Program-made: the position numbers and the translations under genes | NCBI GenBank assembly: GCA_022737715.1 | Contig: JAIITD010000042.1 | Span: 1 to 12,170 of the forward strand | DNA from: Veillonella sp. | GTDB lineage: Bacteria > Bacillota > Negativicutes > Veillonellales > Veillonellaceae | Direction: 5' to 3' | DNA: 12,170 nucleotides | Notes under the pieces: generated by a model | What the model was told of the DNA's origin: nothing | Database searches by the model: none | Seen by the model: only the letters and a program-made list of their open reading frames with translations | Shown here: positions 1 to 7,817 of the stretch, piece by piece | Numbering within the stretch: position 1 is the stretch's first letter | How the letters are laid out: each line of letters opens with the position of its first letter

Positions 1-48
1 GTCGATGGCTGGATTAGCTTGAGGATTATTTTGTAGAAATGGCTTTTA

Positions 49-63
49 CTGATGAAGGGTAAT
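49..63 (-). repeat. TRD 3' boundary repeat, copy in silent cassette
   Basis: The plus-strand sequence CTGATGAAGGGTAAT is identical to 3922-3936 and 4531-4545 in hsdS. It encodes ITLHQ. Immediately beyond it the silent copy diverges and reads a stop codon (46-48), whereas the hsdS copies continue with RKLE or CKLE. Confidence 0.9.
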
Positions 64-564
64 AATCTTACTAAGTTTTTTTATTAACTCTGATACTTTA
101 TCCTGTTCACTTAAAGATTGTGGTATATCTAAAGAAATCTCACTTAAAGTCTTTTGACTAACACCTTTAGCCGTACCACCACTAGCTCTATTAATAAGAC
201 TTTTTTGGCACTTAGATGCAGATAAAACAACAGCCAAAAAGTTATCACTTATAACACTTCTATCAGGTACAAATGCGATTGTTCTTTGACTCAATATATA
301 TTTATTATTATCAGGAACTTGTGCTACATTACCCATTGGAGCTTCTGTAGTAAACAAAACTTGACCTTCATATAAGTCATTATCTTTCATCCATACACTA
401 TAGAGATGATCATCACCATAATGAGCATCTATAGTTTTATCTACATATCCCATTTTTACATTAAGTGCGGACAATGCTAAATGACCTGTGGGAGACCAAT
501 CTAATCCCAACTTTTTGGGTGTTCGACCTCTATAATCAACAATCTTATTTAATACCGTTAAAAG

Positions 565-580
565 CTTACGCTGTTCCCAA
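565..580 (-). repeat. TRD 5' boundary repeat, copy in silent cassette
   Basis: The plus-strand sequence CTTACGCTGTTCCCAA is identical to 4408-4423 and 5011-5026 in hsdS. It encodes the WEQRK segment. Similarity to hsdS ends on the upstream side of this copy, so it marks the cassette edge. Confidence 0.9.
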
Positions 581-585
581 GAAAA

Positions 586-626
586 CAAAAAGCCGTATTA
601 AACACCATATAATGTCTAATACGACT
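586..626 (-). terminator. Rho-independent terminator of the hsdMSR operon
   Basis: On the minus strand a 10-bp stem (617-626 with 591-600, one G-T pair) encloses a 16-base loop and is followed by a run of T residues (586-591). It lies about 80 bases after the hsdR stop. Its T-run merges directly into the start of the silent TRD cassette, so transcription of the operon should end before that cassette. Confidence 0.7.
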
Positions 627-640
627 TAATATAAACGTTC

Positions 641-658
641 TTGACCATATATGGACAA
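641..658. repeat. Palindrome between hsdR and the silent cassette
   Basis: TTGACCATATATGGACAA contains a perfect 10-bp palindrome (CCATATATGG) with outer TTG/CAA also complementary, separated by one mismatched A on each side. It lies in the roughly 80-base non-coding gap between the hsdR stop and the terminator. It could be a protein-binding or recombination site, or chance in AT-rich DNA. Confidence 0.5.
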
Positions 659-708
659 AACTTCGGATATTCTATTGTTTACAATTATAAATTAACTCTT
701 TAATCTTA

Positions 709-3700
709 TTATTTCAACTCATCTCTTAAAGGAATAATCTCTTCAAACAAGCATGTCCCCCATGCTTCAATCATATGTTGTAGATATGAAAAGGGAGCTG
801 CATCTGGATGTTGTTGCACATATGTAGGGTAATCTGCGCTATCTATTATTCGTTTCTTATTATAAATATCCTCCCCAACGGTAGATTGATTAACAGAAAC
901 AACTAATTCATCGATACTAACACACCACGTCTTAGAAAAAGCTTCTACTACAGAATCATACTTATCAGTAAAATATTCTCGTTTAAGCTGTAAAAAATTG
1001 CTATCCTTTTTAATAACCTGTGCATCTATATCATCAAGTATTTGTTTATATATCTTCCGAACTAAATCACTCTTATTTAACTTAGTGAGTGCATTTTCTA
1101 TTTTTACACGAGTATCCTGACTATTAGGCTCATACTCCTTCAATAAAGCATCTATATAACTTTTATCAACAGTATAAGTTTGTACGGTACTAGAATCAAA
1201 AAAGTCTATAAGTTCAACACCTGGTTCATTTTTATCATCAGGACTTATTGATGCTTTTATTGTATTATAAAGCCCAATATTATCTTCTATAATTGCTATC
1301 TTCTTAGCAAATCTACCAGATTTATCAGATTCAAATTCTATATTAAATTCATCATAAGAAGCAATTGCTCTATATGCTTTATTTAAATCTTGAAAGCATT
1401 TTACAAAATTAATACGATCTGATTTAGGCGCATGTTCTGTAATTGGATTATTTACATTAATTGCATCTAACTTTATTAAAGCATTATATGCAGCATTAAA
1501 CTTCTTTTTAGATTCTTCATAAGTTGGATAAATTAAACTATCATTATTATTTGCTTGTGAATACAATCTTGTTGCTGCAAAAACATGTTCTTTCATCGTT
1601 GCAGGCTTTCTAAAAGTTGTAATAAGCCCTTTTTCTTTACCTTTATAGGTTCGGTTAGTTCTAGAAAATGCTTGTATTAAACCAGCATATTGTAAATTAC
1701 GATCTACAAACAATGTTTGACATCTAGGTGCATCGAAACCAGTAAGTAATCGATCAACGACAATAACTAAATCTAAATGATTACCAAACTCTTTGAACTC
1801 ACCCTTCTTACGTGCTAAACGATTATTAATATCTCCATTATAACGTTCTATACTTTCAACACTCCAAGACGTCCCATACATTAGATTATATTCATCAATA
1901 ATCCCTTGCATTTCAGACTGTTTCAATGCCGCACCTTTTGTATTTTCTTCTAATGAATAAGTAATAGCTACACGAGGAAAATCTGGGTCATTCATAACCG
2001 CCCCTTGTCGCAATGGATGATCCGGAAATTGTGTTTCTAACCAATTTTTATCAGCTGTAAATTTCTTAACAGCCTTATAATAACGTTTTGCCATATCGAT
2101 GGAACTAGTTGTCAAAATAGCAGACATGGTGGGCTTACCATCTTTAAATACAAATTTTCTATATGCATTGTTAGGACTTAAAATTTTACGAATTACAGAT
2201 TGAATATGATCATCAGACTCATAGTGTGCACTTTGTAGATATTTTTCTTTATCAATATCCTTCATAGATTCTACCGTACACACTAATTCCTCATCAGTAT
2301 AATTAAAATTCTTTTCTTCTGAACGCATTGCTCGATACACTACATTCGCAAGCTCATCCTCATGTATAGTTGATTCATGCTCTACCTGAAAGCCCAATAC
2401 AGAGCCATCTTCTAATGCATTTTTTATCGTATATCGATGTAAAACTTCACCATACTGATCATGTGTAGTACGTGCATATTGTCCATCAGAACTCTTTTTA
2501 TTCTCTTCAAAAATAGGTGTACCAGTAAATCCAAACCATGTCGATTTGGGAAATACTTTTTTTATATCATCCATATTTTCAGCACTGATAGCTCTATGAC
2601 ATTCATCAACAATGAATACGATATGTTTGCCCCTAAGGTTGGCTAATTTTCCAGGCTCTTTTTCTTTTAAAGACTCAATAGCTTTATTTAATTTTTGACG
2701 TGTAGTCACAATTACAACATTGGAGCTTGAATTCAATTTAAGAGCCCTTAAAAGAGCTTTGGTATTTCCTGTTCCCACTATAAGTGTATTATCATTAGTA
2801 TTTACCCCTGTTGAATAAGCAGATGCAAACTTAGTAAACTCCGATGTTGTTTGATTATCTAAATCTTTTCTATCTAGCAACATAATAGTTCTATCTATAC
2901 CACTTCTTTGGGCAAGTAGCTTTGTAGATACAAAACTTGTTATAGTCTTACCTGAACCAGTTGCATGCCAAATATACCCAGACTGATGTTTGCTTGCAGC
3001 CTCAAAAATAGCTTCTATAGCATGAATTTGATACGGATGTAAAACCATTAATACTTTACTACTTTGTTCTTCACTAAGAATCATATATTCAGATACCAGT
3101 TCATGAGCTCTTGGAATATTCAATACTTGCTTTGCAAATTCATTAATGTTCTCAACTCTTGTATTATCTCGAGTTCTCCAAGCAAACATATACTTCTCTT
3201 GCAACTCACCTTTTGGCGCAGCAGCCATATATCGAGTTGTTTGTTCATTAGACATAACATATAACTGTAACGTTTGGAATATAGTATTTGAGAAGGTCCC
3301 TTCATCAATATATTTCTCTATTTGATAATAGGCTTGCTTAACCCCATCCTTAGCAATTGCCGTTTTTAATTCTATTTGAATAATTGGCAATCCACTTATC
3401 AGTAAAGTAACATCAAAACGACGATTACGTTCTTCTAAATTAGATTTACTTTTTGCAATTTGGTGTACTACCTCATAGGAAGAAAAGCCGCCATTTTTCT
3501 CATTACTAGAATAAATAACTAATTCTATACGACCCAATCCATTATCTCTTTCAAGAACAATAGAACATTTTCCCTTTTCACCGCGCAACCATTTTGCTGC
3601 TTCAAAAGGCGTTTTCGTCTTTGCCAATATTTCTGATTGAATTCTCTCAAACTCACTATCAGTTAAGGCATTATCATTAAGTTCACTTTTGTTCCGAATC

Positions 3701-3843
3701 TCAATAATAGTACGTAAATTATTCCATAAATCTTCTTCTGTTTTTAAATCAGGTCGAAAAGTCCATTGCCCATGTCGTGCACATAATAAATCAATAAGAT
3801 TTTGTTCTAGCTGTGCTTCTTTTGTATTATTTAATTTCCCCAT
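709..3843 (-). CDS. hsdR: Type I restriction enzyme R subunit (HsdR), nuclease and DNA translocase
   Basis: This is the motor and endonuclease subunit of the type I complex. It translocates DNA using ATP and cuts far from unmethylated target sites. The 1044-residue length matches EcoR124-type HsdR (about 1040). An N-terminal PD-(D/E)xK nuclease is visible as RRFDVTLL (D144) and QIELK (E158, K160). The superfamily 2 helicase motor follows: Walker A HATGSGKT at 293-300, DECH at 413-416, FTGTP at 439-443, motif V around DRLLTGFDAP (697-706) and motif VI QAFSRTNRT at 724-732. The remaining C-terminal part is the helical region that contacts HsdM. The ATG start is preceded by AGGAA at a suitable distance and lies 18 bases after the hsdS stop. 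All catalytic residues that I can identify are intact and no frameshift is seen, so an active restriction enzyme is likely. Confidence 0.97.
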   Translation of the reverse strand: MGKLNNTKEAQLEQNLIDLLCARHGQWTFRPDLKTEEDLWNNLRTIIEIRNKSELNDNALTDSEFERIQSEILAKTKTPFEAAKWLRGEKGKCSIVLERDNGLGRIELVIYSSNEKNGGFSSYEVVHQIAKSKSNLEERNRRFDVTLLISGLPIIQIELKTAIAKDGVKQAYYQIEKYIDEGTFSNTIFQTLQLYVMSNEQTTRYMAAAPKGELQEKYMFAWRTRDNTRVENINEFAKQVLNIPRAHELVSEYMILSEEQSSKVLMVLHPYQIHAIEAIFEAASKHQSGYIWHATGSGKTITSFVSTKLLAQRSGIDRTIMLLDRKDLDNQTTSEFTKFASAYSTGVNTNDNTLIVGTGNTKALLRALKLNSSSNVVIVTTRQKLNKAIESLKEKEPGKLANLRGKHIVFIVDECHRAISAENMDDIKKVFPKSTWFGFTGTPIFEENKKSSDGQYARTTHDQYGEVLHRYTIKNALEDGSVLGFQVEHESTIHEDELANVVYRAMRSEEKNFNYTDEELVCTVESMKDIDKEKYLQSAHYESDDHIQSVIRKILSPNNAYRKFVFKDGKPTMSAILTTSSIDMAKRYYKAVKKFTADKNWLETQFPDHPLRQGAVMNDPDFPRVAITYSLEENTKGAALKQSEMQGIIDEYNLMYGTSWSVESIERYNGDINNRLARKKGEFKEFGNHLDLVIVVDRLLTGFDAPRCQTLFVDRNLQYAGLIQAFSRTNRTYKGKEKGLITTFRKPATMKEHVFAATRLYSQANNNDSLIYPTYEESKKKFNAAYNALIKLDAINVNNPITEHAPKSDRINFVKCFQDLNKAYRAIASYDEFNIEFESDKSGRFAKKIAIIEDNIGLYNTIKASISPDDKNEPGVELIDFFDSSTVQTYTVDKSYIDALLKEYEPNSQDTRVKIENALTKLNKSDLVRKIYKQILDDIDAQVIKKDSNFLQLKREYFTDKYDSVVEAFSKTWCVSIDELVVSVNQSTVGEDIYNKKRIIDSADYPTYVQQHPDAAPFSYLQHMIEAWGTCLFEEIIPLRDELK

Positions 3844-3861
3844 ATATCTATTCCTGTCATT

Positions 3862-5070
3862 CTATACAAACATTTTTTGAAGCAAGCCTTTTTTCACTTC
3901 TTGTAATCTTTCTAACTTACGCTGATGAAGGGTAATAGAGTCATCAATAGACTTAAATATCTTCGAAATTTTTATTTGCTCTTCTTTACTTGGAACTAAT
4001 AACACTAAATTCTCAAAGGATTCTCTAGCTATATAAAAGATCGTCGACCCCGCAGATAACTTTAATAATTTACTTTTAGTTGTTGGTGATTCAAATAAAG
4101 AATATAAGAAATCGATATCAAAATCTTTGTTAGGAACTAGACCTATAAAGGTTTGGTTTGTAATCAAATCACTATTAACAATCGCAACTACACCAAATGT
4201 AGCACTAGCCGAAACAATTAATGATCCTTTTGGTATGACTTTTAAGTTCATTGATTTTATAGTTTCATCTGATACAAATTGGCCAGATAAACTAGTATTT
4301 ATATATCTTCCTTCAATATCCTCAATTCGAGTCCAAGGGGTTGTACCAGAAAAAACTTTCGGCTTATCTCTCATAGGTACAATAAAGTCATTAAAAATAT
4401 ATATTAACTTACGCTGTTCCCAAGCATCAGTAAAACCTTTAAATCTGATTTCAGGAATATGTTTTCCATTTTTAGGAAATAATTTTTGTAATAAAGCTTT
4501 TTTCGTTAATTTTAGCTTTTCAAGCTTACACTGATGAAGGGTAATATACATATCTAAACTATCAAGTAGATTAGAAATCTTATTTTGTTCATTAATAGTA
4601 GGTAACTCTATGGTACCTTTACACAACTTATCATAATAAAAATATAATCTAACGCCACCCTCTTGATACTTCTCAATCAAATGATTAAATTGACTTGATT
4701 TAAACCAGTGCCATAAGAATTTATCATTGACTATTTCTGTAGTCTTAAAAACCTCATACAAAGAGCTAACAATAACATTATCAGGCTTATCGTAATAACC
4801 AATTGATCCAACATTAATTCTAGCAGGATTATAAGCAAAAGAGTTTTGACTAACAATATAATACATACTTTTATTAGCAGTTTTCATTGTTCCACCATTT
4901 TCAAATTGTTCATCTTGCGGAATAAATCCAAACTCATTAGAAATTGAATAGCTCTCATAGGGTTTGTTTTCTTTATTTTTTACACCGGATAAATATGTAA
5001 TATCTGAAAACTTACGCTGTTCCCAATCTTCAGTAAAACCCTTAAATCGTATTCTCGGTTTATTTCCCAT
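3862..5070 (-). CDS. hsdS: Type I restriction-modification specificity subunit (HsdS), two TRDs
   Basis: HsdS recognises the bipartite DNA target and is shared by the methylase and the restriction complex. Starting at ATG 5070 gives 402 residues (MGNKPRIRFKGF...). GAGGTG lies 7 bases upstream, and the start overlaps the hsdM stop by 11 bases, so translational coupling is likely; an upstream in-frame start at 5094 lacks this support. The layout is a repeat: RFKGFTEDWEQRK (7-20), TRD1 (about 21-175), ITLHQCKLEKL plus a helix ending LLQKLF (176-205), RFKGFTDAWEQRKL (209-222), TRD2 (about 223-378), and ITLHQRKLERL ending LLQKMFV (379-402). TRD1 and TRD2 differ clearly, implying an asymmetric target. 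The DNA at the domain edges is nearly identical between the two halves and matches the ends of the silent cassette at 46-588. This gene is therefore the probable acceptor for specificity switching. Confidence 0.97.
   Translation of the reverse strand: MGNKPRIRFKGFTEDWEQRKFSDITYLSGVKNKENKPYESYSISNEFGFIPQDEQFENGGTMKTANKSMYYIVSQNSFAYNPARINVGSIGYYDKPDNVIVSSLYEVFKTTEIVNDKFLWHWFKSSQFNHLIEKYQEGGVRLYFYYDKLCKGTIELPTINEQNKISNLLDSLDMYITLHQCKLEKLKLTKKALLQKLFPKNGKHIPEIRFKGFTDAWEQRKLIYIFNDFIVPMRDKPKVFSGTTPWTRIEDIEGRYINTSLSGQFVSDETIKSMNLKVIPKGSLIVSASATFGVVAIVNSDLITNQTFIGLVPNKDFDIDFLYSLFESPTTKSKLLKLSAGSTIFYIARESFENLVLLVPSKEEQIKISKIFKSIDDSITLHQRKLERLQEVKKGLLQKMFV
3916..3937 (-). repeat. TRD 3' boundary repeat, end of hsdS TRD2
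   Basis: This 22-base segment encodes the ITLHQRK region and matches 4525-4546 at 21 of 22 positions. Its 15-base core (3922-3936) is identical to 49-63 in the silent cassette. Confidence 0.9.
4406..4445 (-). repeat. TRD 5' boundary repeat, start of hsdS TRD2
   Basis: This 40-base segment encodes the RFKGFTDAWEQRKL region. It matches 5009-5048 at 37 of 40 positions in direct orientation. The 16-base core 4408-4423 is shared exactly with the silent cassette at 565-580. Confidence 0.9.
4525..4546 (-). repeat. TRD 3' boundary repeat, end of hsdS TRD1
   Basis: This is the central copy, encoding ITLHQCK. It differs at one base from 3916-3937, and the core 4531-4545 is identical to 49-63 in the silent cassette. 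Confidence 0.9.
5009..5048 (-). repeat. TRD 5' boundary repeat, start of hsdS TRD1
   Basis: This 40-base segment encodes the RFKGFTEDWEQRKF region near the HsdS N-terminus. It matches 4406-4445 at 37 of 40 positions. The core 5011-5026 is identical in all three TRD copies of the window. Confidence 0.9.
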
Positions 5071-6655
5071 AATTGAACACCTCGAGTACACCATTTAACC
5101 AGTCTTTATCATTATTTTGGCACTCTAATTGAAGAAGCATATCATAAATTTCTTTTTCTAATTTTGCTTCTTCTTCATTAATAGATTTCATCTCTTTACC
5201 AAGTGCAACCATGTCAATAGGAGCTTCTTCTTCAAAGGTGTCAACATAGCGTGGAATATTTAAGTTAAAATCATTTTCTCTAATTTCTTCAAATGATGCT
5301 AAATAAGAGTACTTTTCTATACTTTCACGATTTTTATAAGTCTCAACAATCCGTTTTATGTGTTCTGGTTCTAATTTATTCTGATTTTTGAATTTTGTGA
5401 AATCATTGCTTGCATCAATAAATAACACATCACGTCCTGGTCGATTCTTTTTAAGAATAATTACAGTAGTCGGTATAGATGTTCCAAAAAATAGATTTGC
5501 TGGCATCCCAATCACCGCATAAATACTTCCATCTTCTAATAACTTTTTACGAATTGTACCTTCTGCAGCTCCTCTAAATAAAACACCATGTGGCAAAACG
5601 ATTGCCATAGTGCCAGATGTTTTCAAGTGATAAAAACCATGTAAAAGAAATGCAAAATCGGCTTTAGACTTAGGTGCTAACTTACCATAACGATTAAATC
5701 GTGCATCATCCATAAATGTTGGATCTGCAGACCACTTTGCGGAATATGGTGGATTCATAACAACTGAATCAAACATGTACGGTTCGTCAACTGGCCAATC
5801 TTTATTTAAAGTATCGCCATTATGTAAATTTTGATCATCCGAATTTACTTCATGCAAAATCAAATTCATCCGTGCCAAATTGTAAGTTGTTACATTAAGT
5901 TCTTGACCATGGTATTGCACGCGATCTGGATTCTTCAAATACTTTCGTACATTCAACATTAATGAACCAGAACCCATTGTAGGATCATATACAGTAAATG
6001 CTGGTGTACTCTCTTGTCCTATTGTTACAATTTGTGCCATCATATCTGATACTTGTTGTGGTGTATAAAATTCACCTGCTTTTTTACCAGAGCCAGCTGC
6101 GAACTCACCTATTAAATACTCGTAAGCGTCACCGATAACATCGCCATCATGACCTAATACATCAATATCATCAAGTTTCTTAATAACATCACTAATTGTA
6201 ATATTGCGTTGATTTGCATCAACACCTAATTGTTTAGAGTCTAAATCTATATCATCAAATAGCCCTTCAAACTGTGTATATGCTGTTTCTAAGCGCACAA
6301 AAGCATTTTTTAAATGTACTAACTCAAAAGAATTATTTTTAACAGAATTTGCTAATTCGCTAAATAGATATTGTGGCTCAATATGATAACCTAATGTATC
6401 TGACATAGTTGCAATAAAAAAGTCTTTACTTTTATCATCTAAAATGTAAGATTTATATAATTCTGTTTGCTTATCTAAAGTATTGTACTCCTCAAGAGAT
6501 TTATAGGCTTTTACTACTGTTGCTTCAAGTAGTTTATCTGACAAATATTTATAAAATATTAATCCTAATAAATAATCTTTATATTGATCTGCACTCATTT
6601 TGCCACGCAAACTATCTGCAGCACTAAATAATTTTTGATTTAATTCCGCCCCCAT
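5060..6655 (-). CDS. hsdM: Type I DNA adenine methyltransferase M subunit (HsdM)
   Basis: HsdM transfers a methyl group from S-adenosylmethionine to adenine within the target chosen by HsdS, and it forms the core of the restriction complex. The 531 residues are close to IC-type HsdM (about 520). The N-terminal helical HsdM_N domain (about 1-160) contains GLIFYKYLSD. The N6-adenine methylase domain follows, with GEFYTPQQV (194-202), the AdoMet-binding DPTMGSGSL (224-232) and the catalytic NPPY at 301-304. The ATG at 6655 is preceded by AGGAG at 5 bases. It is the first gene of the hsdM-hsdS-hsdR unit; its last 11 bases overlap hsdS. The 151 bases upstream are very AT-rich and must carry the operon promoter, but I cannot choose one convincing -35/-10 pair. 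Confidence 0.97.
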   Translation of the reverse strand: MGAELNQKLFSAADSLRGKMSADQYKDYLLGLIFYKYLSDKLLEATVVKAYKSLEEYNTLDKQTELYKSYILDDKSKDFFIATMSDTLGYHIEPQYLFSELANSVKNNSFELVHLKNAFVRLETAYTQFEGLFDDIDLDSKQLGVDANQRNITISDVIKKLDDIDVLGHDGDVIGDAYEYLIGEFAAGSGKKAGEFYTPQQVSDMMAQIVTIGQESTPAFTVYDPTMGSGSLMLNVRKYLKNPDRVQYHGQELNVTTYNLARMNLILHEVNSDDQNLHNGDTLNKDWPVDEPYMFDSVVMNPPYSAKWSADPTFMDDARFNRYGKLAPKSKADFAFLLHGFYHLKTSGTMAIVLPHGVLFRGAAEGTIRKKLLEDGSIYAVIGMPANLFFGTSIPTTVIILKKNRPGRDVLFIDASNDFTKFKNQNKLEPEHIKRIVETYKNRESIEKYSYLASFEEIRENDFNLNIPRYVDTFEEEAPIDMVALGKEMKSINEEEAKLEKEIYDMLLQLECQNNDKDWLNGVLEVFNYGK

Positions 6656-6708
6656 GATATCTCCTATATATTCATAATTTATTCATACTAATTAAGTTAA
6701 TTTTACTA

Positions 6709-6760
6709 TAAAAATAGCCACATATAAACACTTTACTACAGTAATAGCGAAACATGTGGC
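6709..6760 (-). terminator. Probable terminator after the four-helix membrane protein gene
   Basis: On the minus strand GCCACAT (6754-6760) pairs with ATGTGGC (6717-6723), enclosing a second small hairpin (6733-6737 with 6740-6744). TATTTTTA follows. It lies just downstream of the membrane protein gene and upstream of hsdM, so it should insulate the restriction operon. Confidence 0.55.
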
Positions 6761-6806
6761 AAAAATTAAACATCTTAAAATTAAAGAAGAGCATATTCTC
6801 TTTACA

Positions 6807-7337
6807 CTAAATTACAATGAACCAATATATCCCATAAATTGCACTCAATATAGAAAGTGCACATAAGACCTCATCTAAATATTCTGGTAATAACTTAATA
6901 CGGTATATATCAAGATATCGATATATAATTTTCATTGGAACATTCTTTGTAAATATAGATTCAAAATAGAGATAAAACTCACAAGTACTTTCTACTGCAT
7001 CTATAAAGGCTAGAATCATAATAACAATAAGTAAATAATACATAAAAATTGGCATACTTATTGTTTGAATGATCAAATAAAAACCTACTGCGTTAATAAG
7101 GTTGAATATAAAGATGCCTAGACTAACAAGCGATATAATAACTCTTTTAATTTCAGGTGTAGCATTAAGCAAAACTATAAATCGATTAGACTCAACATAA
7201 TCTTCCATATCCTCATTAATAGCATCTTCATCATCACTTTTAATTGGCCACCATGTAAAATCAACAGAACCACGGTATAAACGAACTACTAGCCAAAATA
7301 TGAAATACAGTAATACTAAGCCTGTGTAATAAACCAT
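6807..7337 (-). CDS. Uncharacterised four-helix membrane protein
   Basis: I do not recognise this protein. With the ATG at 7337 it has 176 residues. GGGAGG lies 9 bases before that ATG, while the longer frame from 7379 would place this site inside the coding sequence, so I prefer the shorter form. Likely membrane segments are residues 4-20, 66-90, 94-113 and 155-175. Between the first two is a hydrophilic, very acidic loop (about 33-50, SDDEDAINEDMEDYVE). The C-terminus ends within or just after the last helix. It stands alone between two terminators, upstream of the restriction operon and downstream of the BRO-N gene pair, all on the same strand. Any role in envelope biology or defence is unproven. 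Confidence 0.75.
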   Translation of the reverse strand: MVYYTGLVLLYFIFWLVVRLYRGSVDFTWWPIKSDDEDAINEDMEDYVESNRFIVLLNATPEIKRVIISLVSLGIFIFNLINAVGFYLIIQTISMPIFMYYLLIVIMILAFIDAVESTCEFYLYFESIFTKNVPMKIIYRYLDIYRIKLLPEYLDEVLCALSILSAIYGIYWFIVI

Positions 7338-7365
7338 ACTATAATACCTCCCATGAATCATATAT

Positions 7366-7420
7366 AAATAAAATACCACATCATATGGGATAAAAAATTC
7401 CTATATGATGTGGTATTATT
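7366..7420 (-). terminator. Strong, potentially bidirectional terminator
   Basis: A stem of about 19 bp (7372-7390 with 7399-7417, 15 outer pairs perfect) has an 8-base AT loop. On the minus strand it is followed by TTTTATTTA. It ends the BRO-N/124-aa gene pair. T residues also follow on the plus strand, so it may work in both directions. Confidence 0.8.
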
Positions 7421-7442
7421 TTCTTTACGATCTATTTCGTCA

Positions 7443-7817
7443 CTATATATTAAATGTAATACTACTCTTGGAGTTCTTCAATTTCGGAAAACCATATTTC
7501 TCCAACGCATATAAAATCTTTTGAATAGTCTCTTTAATATTATCTTTAGACACAGGTATAGAACTCACGATGTATATGATACCATCCACTTTTGCAGGAT
7601 AAATACTTACAACACAATCTTGGCTATGTATAATTCGAAGTAAATATACATCATAATTTGTCTCAAGATAAAAATCAAACTCCTGATTTTCATATATTAC
7701 ATCAGGTATATCGTGTACTGGCGCTACAGTACAATCAGATATCTGAAAAGAATCTGCATCAAAATGCACTCTACAATTATGTTTTCGTTTCATTCGTTCA
7801 AGTCGTTCATCTATCAT
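7443..7817 (-). CDS. Hypothetical 124-aa protein coupled to the BRO-N gene
   Basis: I do not recognise this 124-residue protein. It has no signal peptide and no membrane segment. The N-terminus is basic (MIDERLERMKRKHNC), followed by alternating hydrophobic/polar stretches suggesting a small alpha/beta fold (FDFYLETNYDVYLLRI, GIIYIVSSIPVS) and a helix (NIKETIQKILYALEKYG). Its ATG overlaps the last 11 bases of the BRO-N gene, so it is probably translated by coupling from that gene; no good independent ribosome binding site is evident. It is the last gene of the pair before a strong terminator. The tight overlap suggests function with the BRO-N protein, for example as partner or modulator, but that is inference only. 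Confidence 0.75.
   Translation of the reverse strand: MIDERLERMKRKHNCRVHFDADSFQISDCTVAPVHDIPDVIYENQEFDFYLETNYDVYLLRIIHSQDCVVSIYPAKVDGIIYIVSSIPVSKDNIKETIQKILYALEKYGFPKLKNSKSSITFNI

Larger units (their letters stand above)
46..588 (-). pseudogene. Silent HsdS target-recognition-domain cassette (start-less hsdS fragment)
   Basis: This open frame of about 180 codons encodes a single type I S-subunit TRD, not a whole specificity subunit. It begins with WEQRKL, continues with DYRGRTPKK and TTEAPMGNVA (typical type I S TRD signatures), then SGGTAKGVSQKTL and the SEQDKVSEL helix, and stops right after ITLHQ. The usual conserved helical tail after LHQ and the RFKGFT lead-in before WEQRK are both absent. 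There is no credible start: the only initiator-like codon is a TTG without a ribosome binding site, and the frame meets a stop at 598-600. The hsdR-side terminator lies immediately upstream. Homology to hsdS begins at the 16-base repeat 565-580 and ends at the 15-base repeat 49-63, so it has the extent of an exchangeable cassette. It may instead be a decayed second hsdS, but the frame is intact. I infer it is silent storage for a third specificity. Confidence 0.85.

Noticed and set aside
4127..4534. Plus-strand open frame inside hsdS (and similar ones in hsdR, the BRO-N gene and the 445-aa gene)
   Set aside because: They are antisense to well-supported genes, have no family features and no convincing initiation sites.
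5071..5094. Upstream in-frame start for hsdS giving eight more residues
   Set aside because: It lies inside hsdM and has no ribosome binding site, whereas ATG 5070 has GAGGTG at 7 bases and begins the usual HsdS N-terminus.
6672..6700. TTAACT / TTATGA pair as hsdM promoter
   Set aside because: Transcription would begin inside the ribosome binding site; other pairs in this AT-rich stretch are no better.
7338..7379. 14-codon upstream extension of the four-helix membrane protein
   Set aside because: The ribosome binding site GGGAGG would fall within the coding sequence; it fits ATG 7337.
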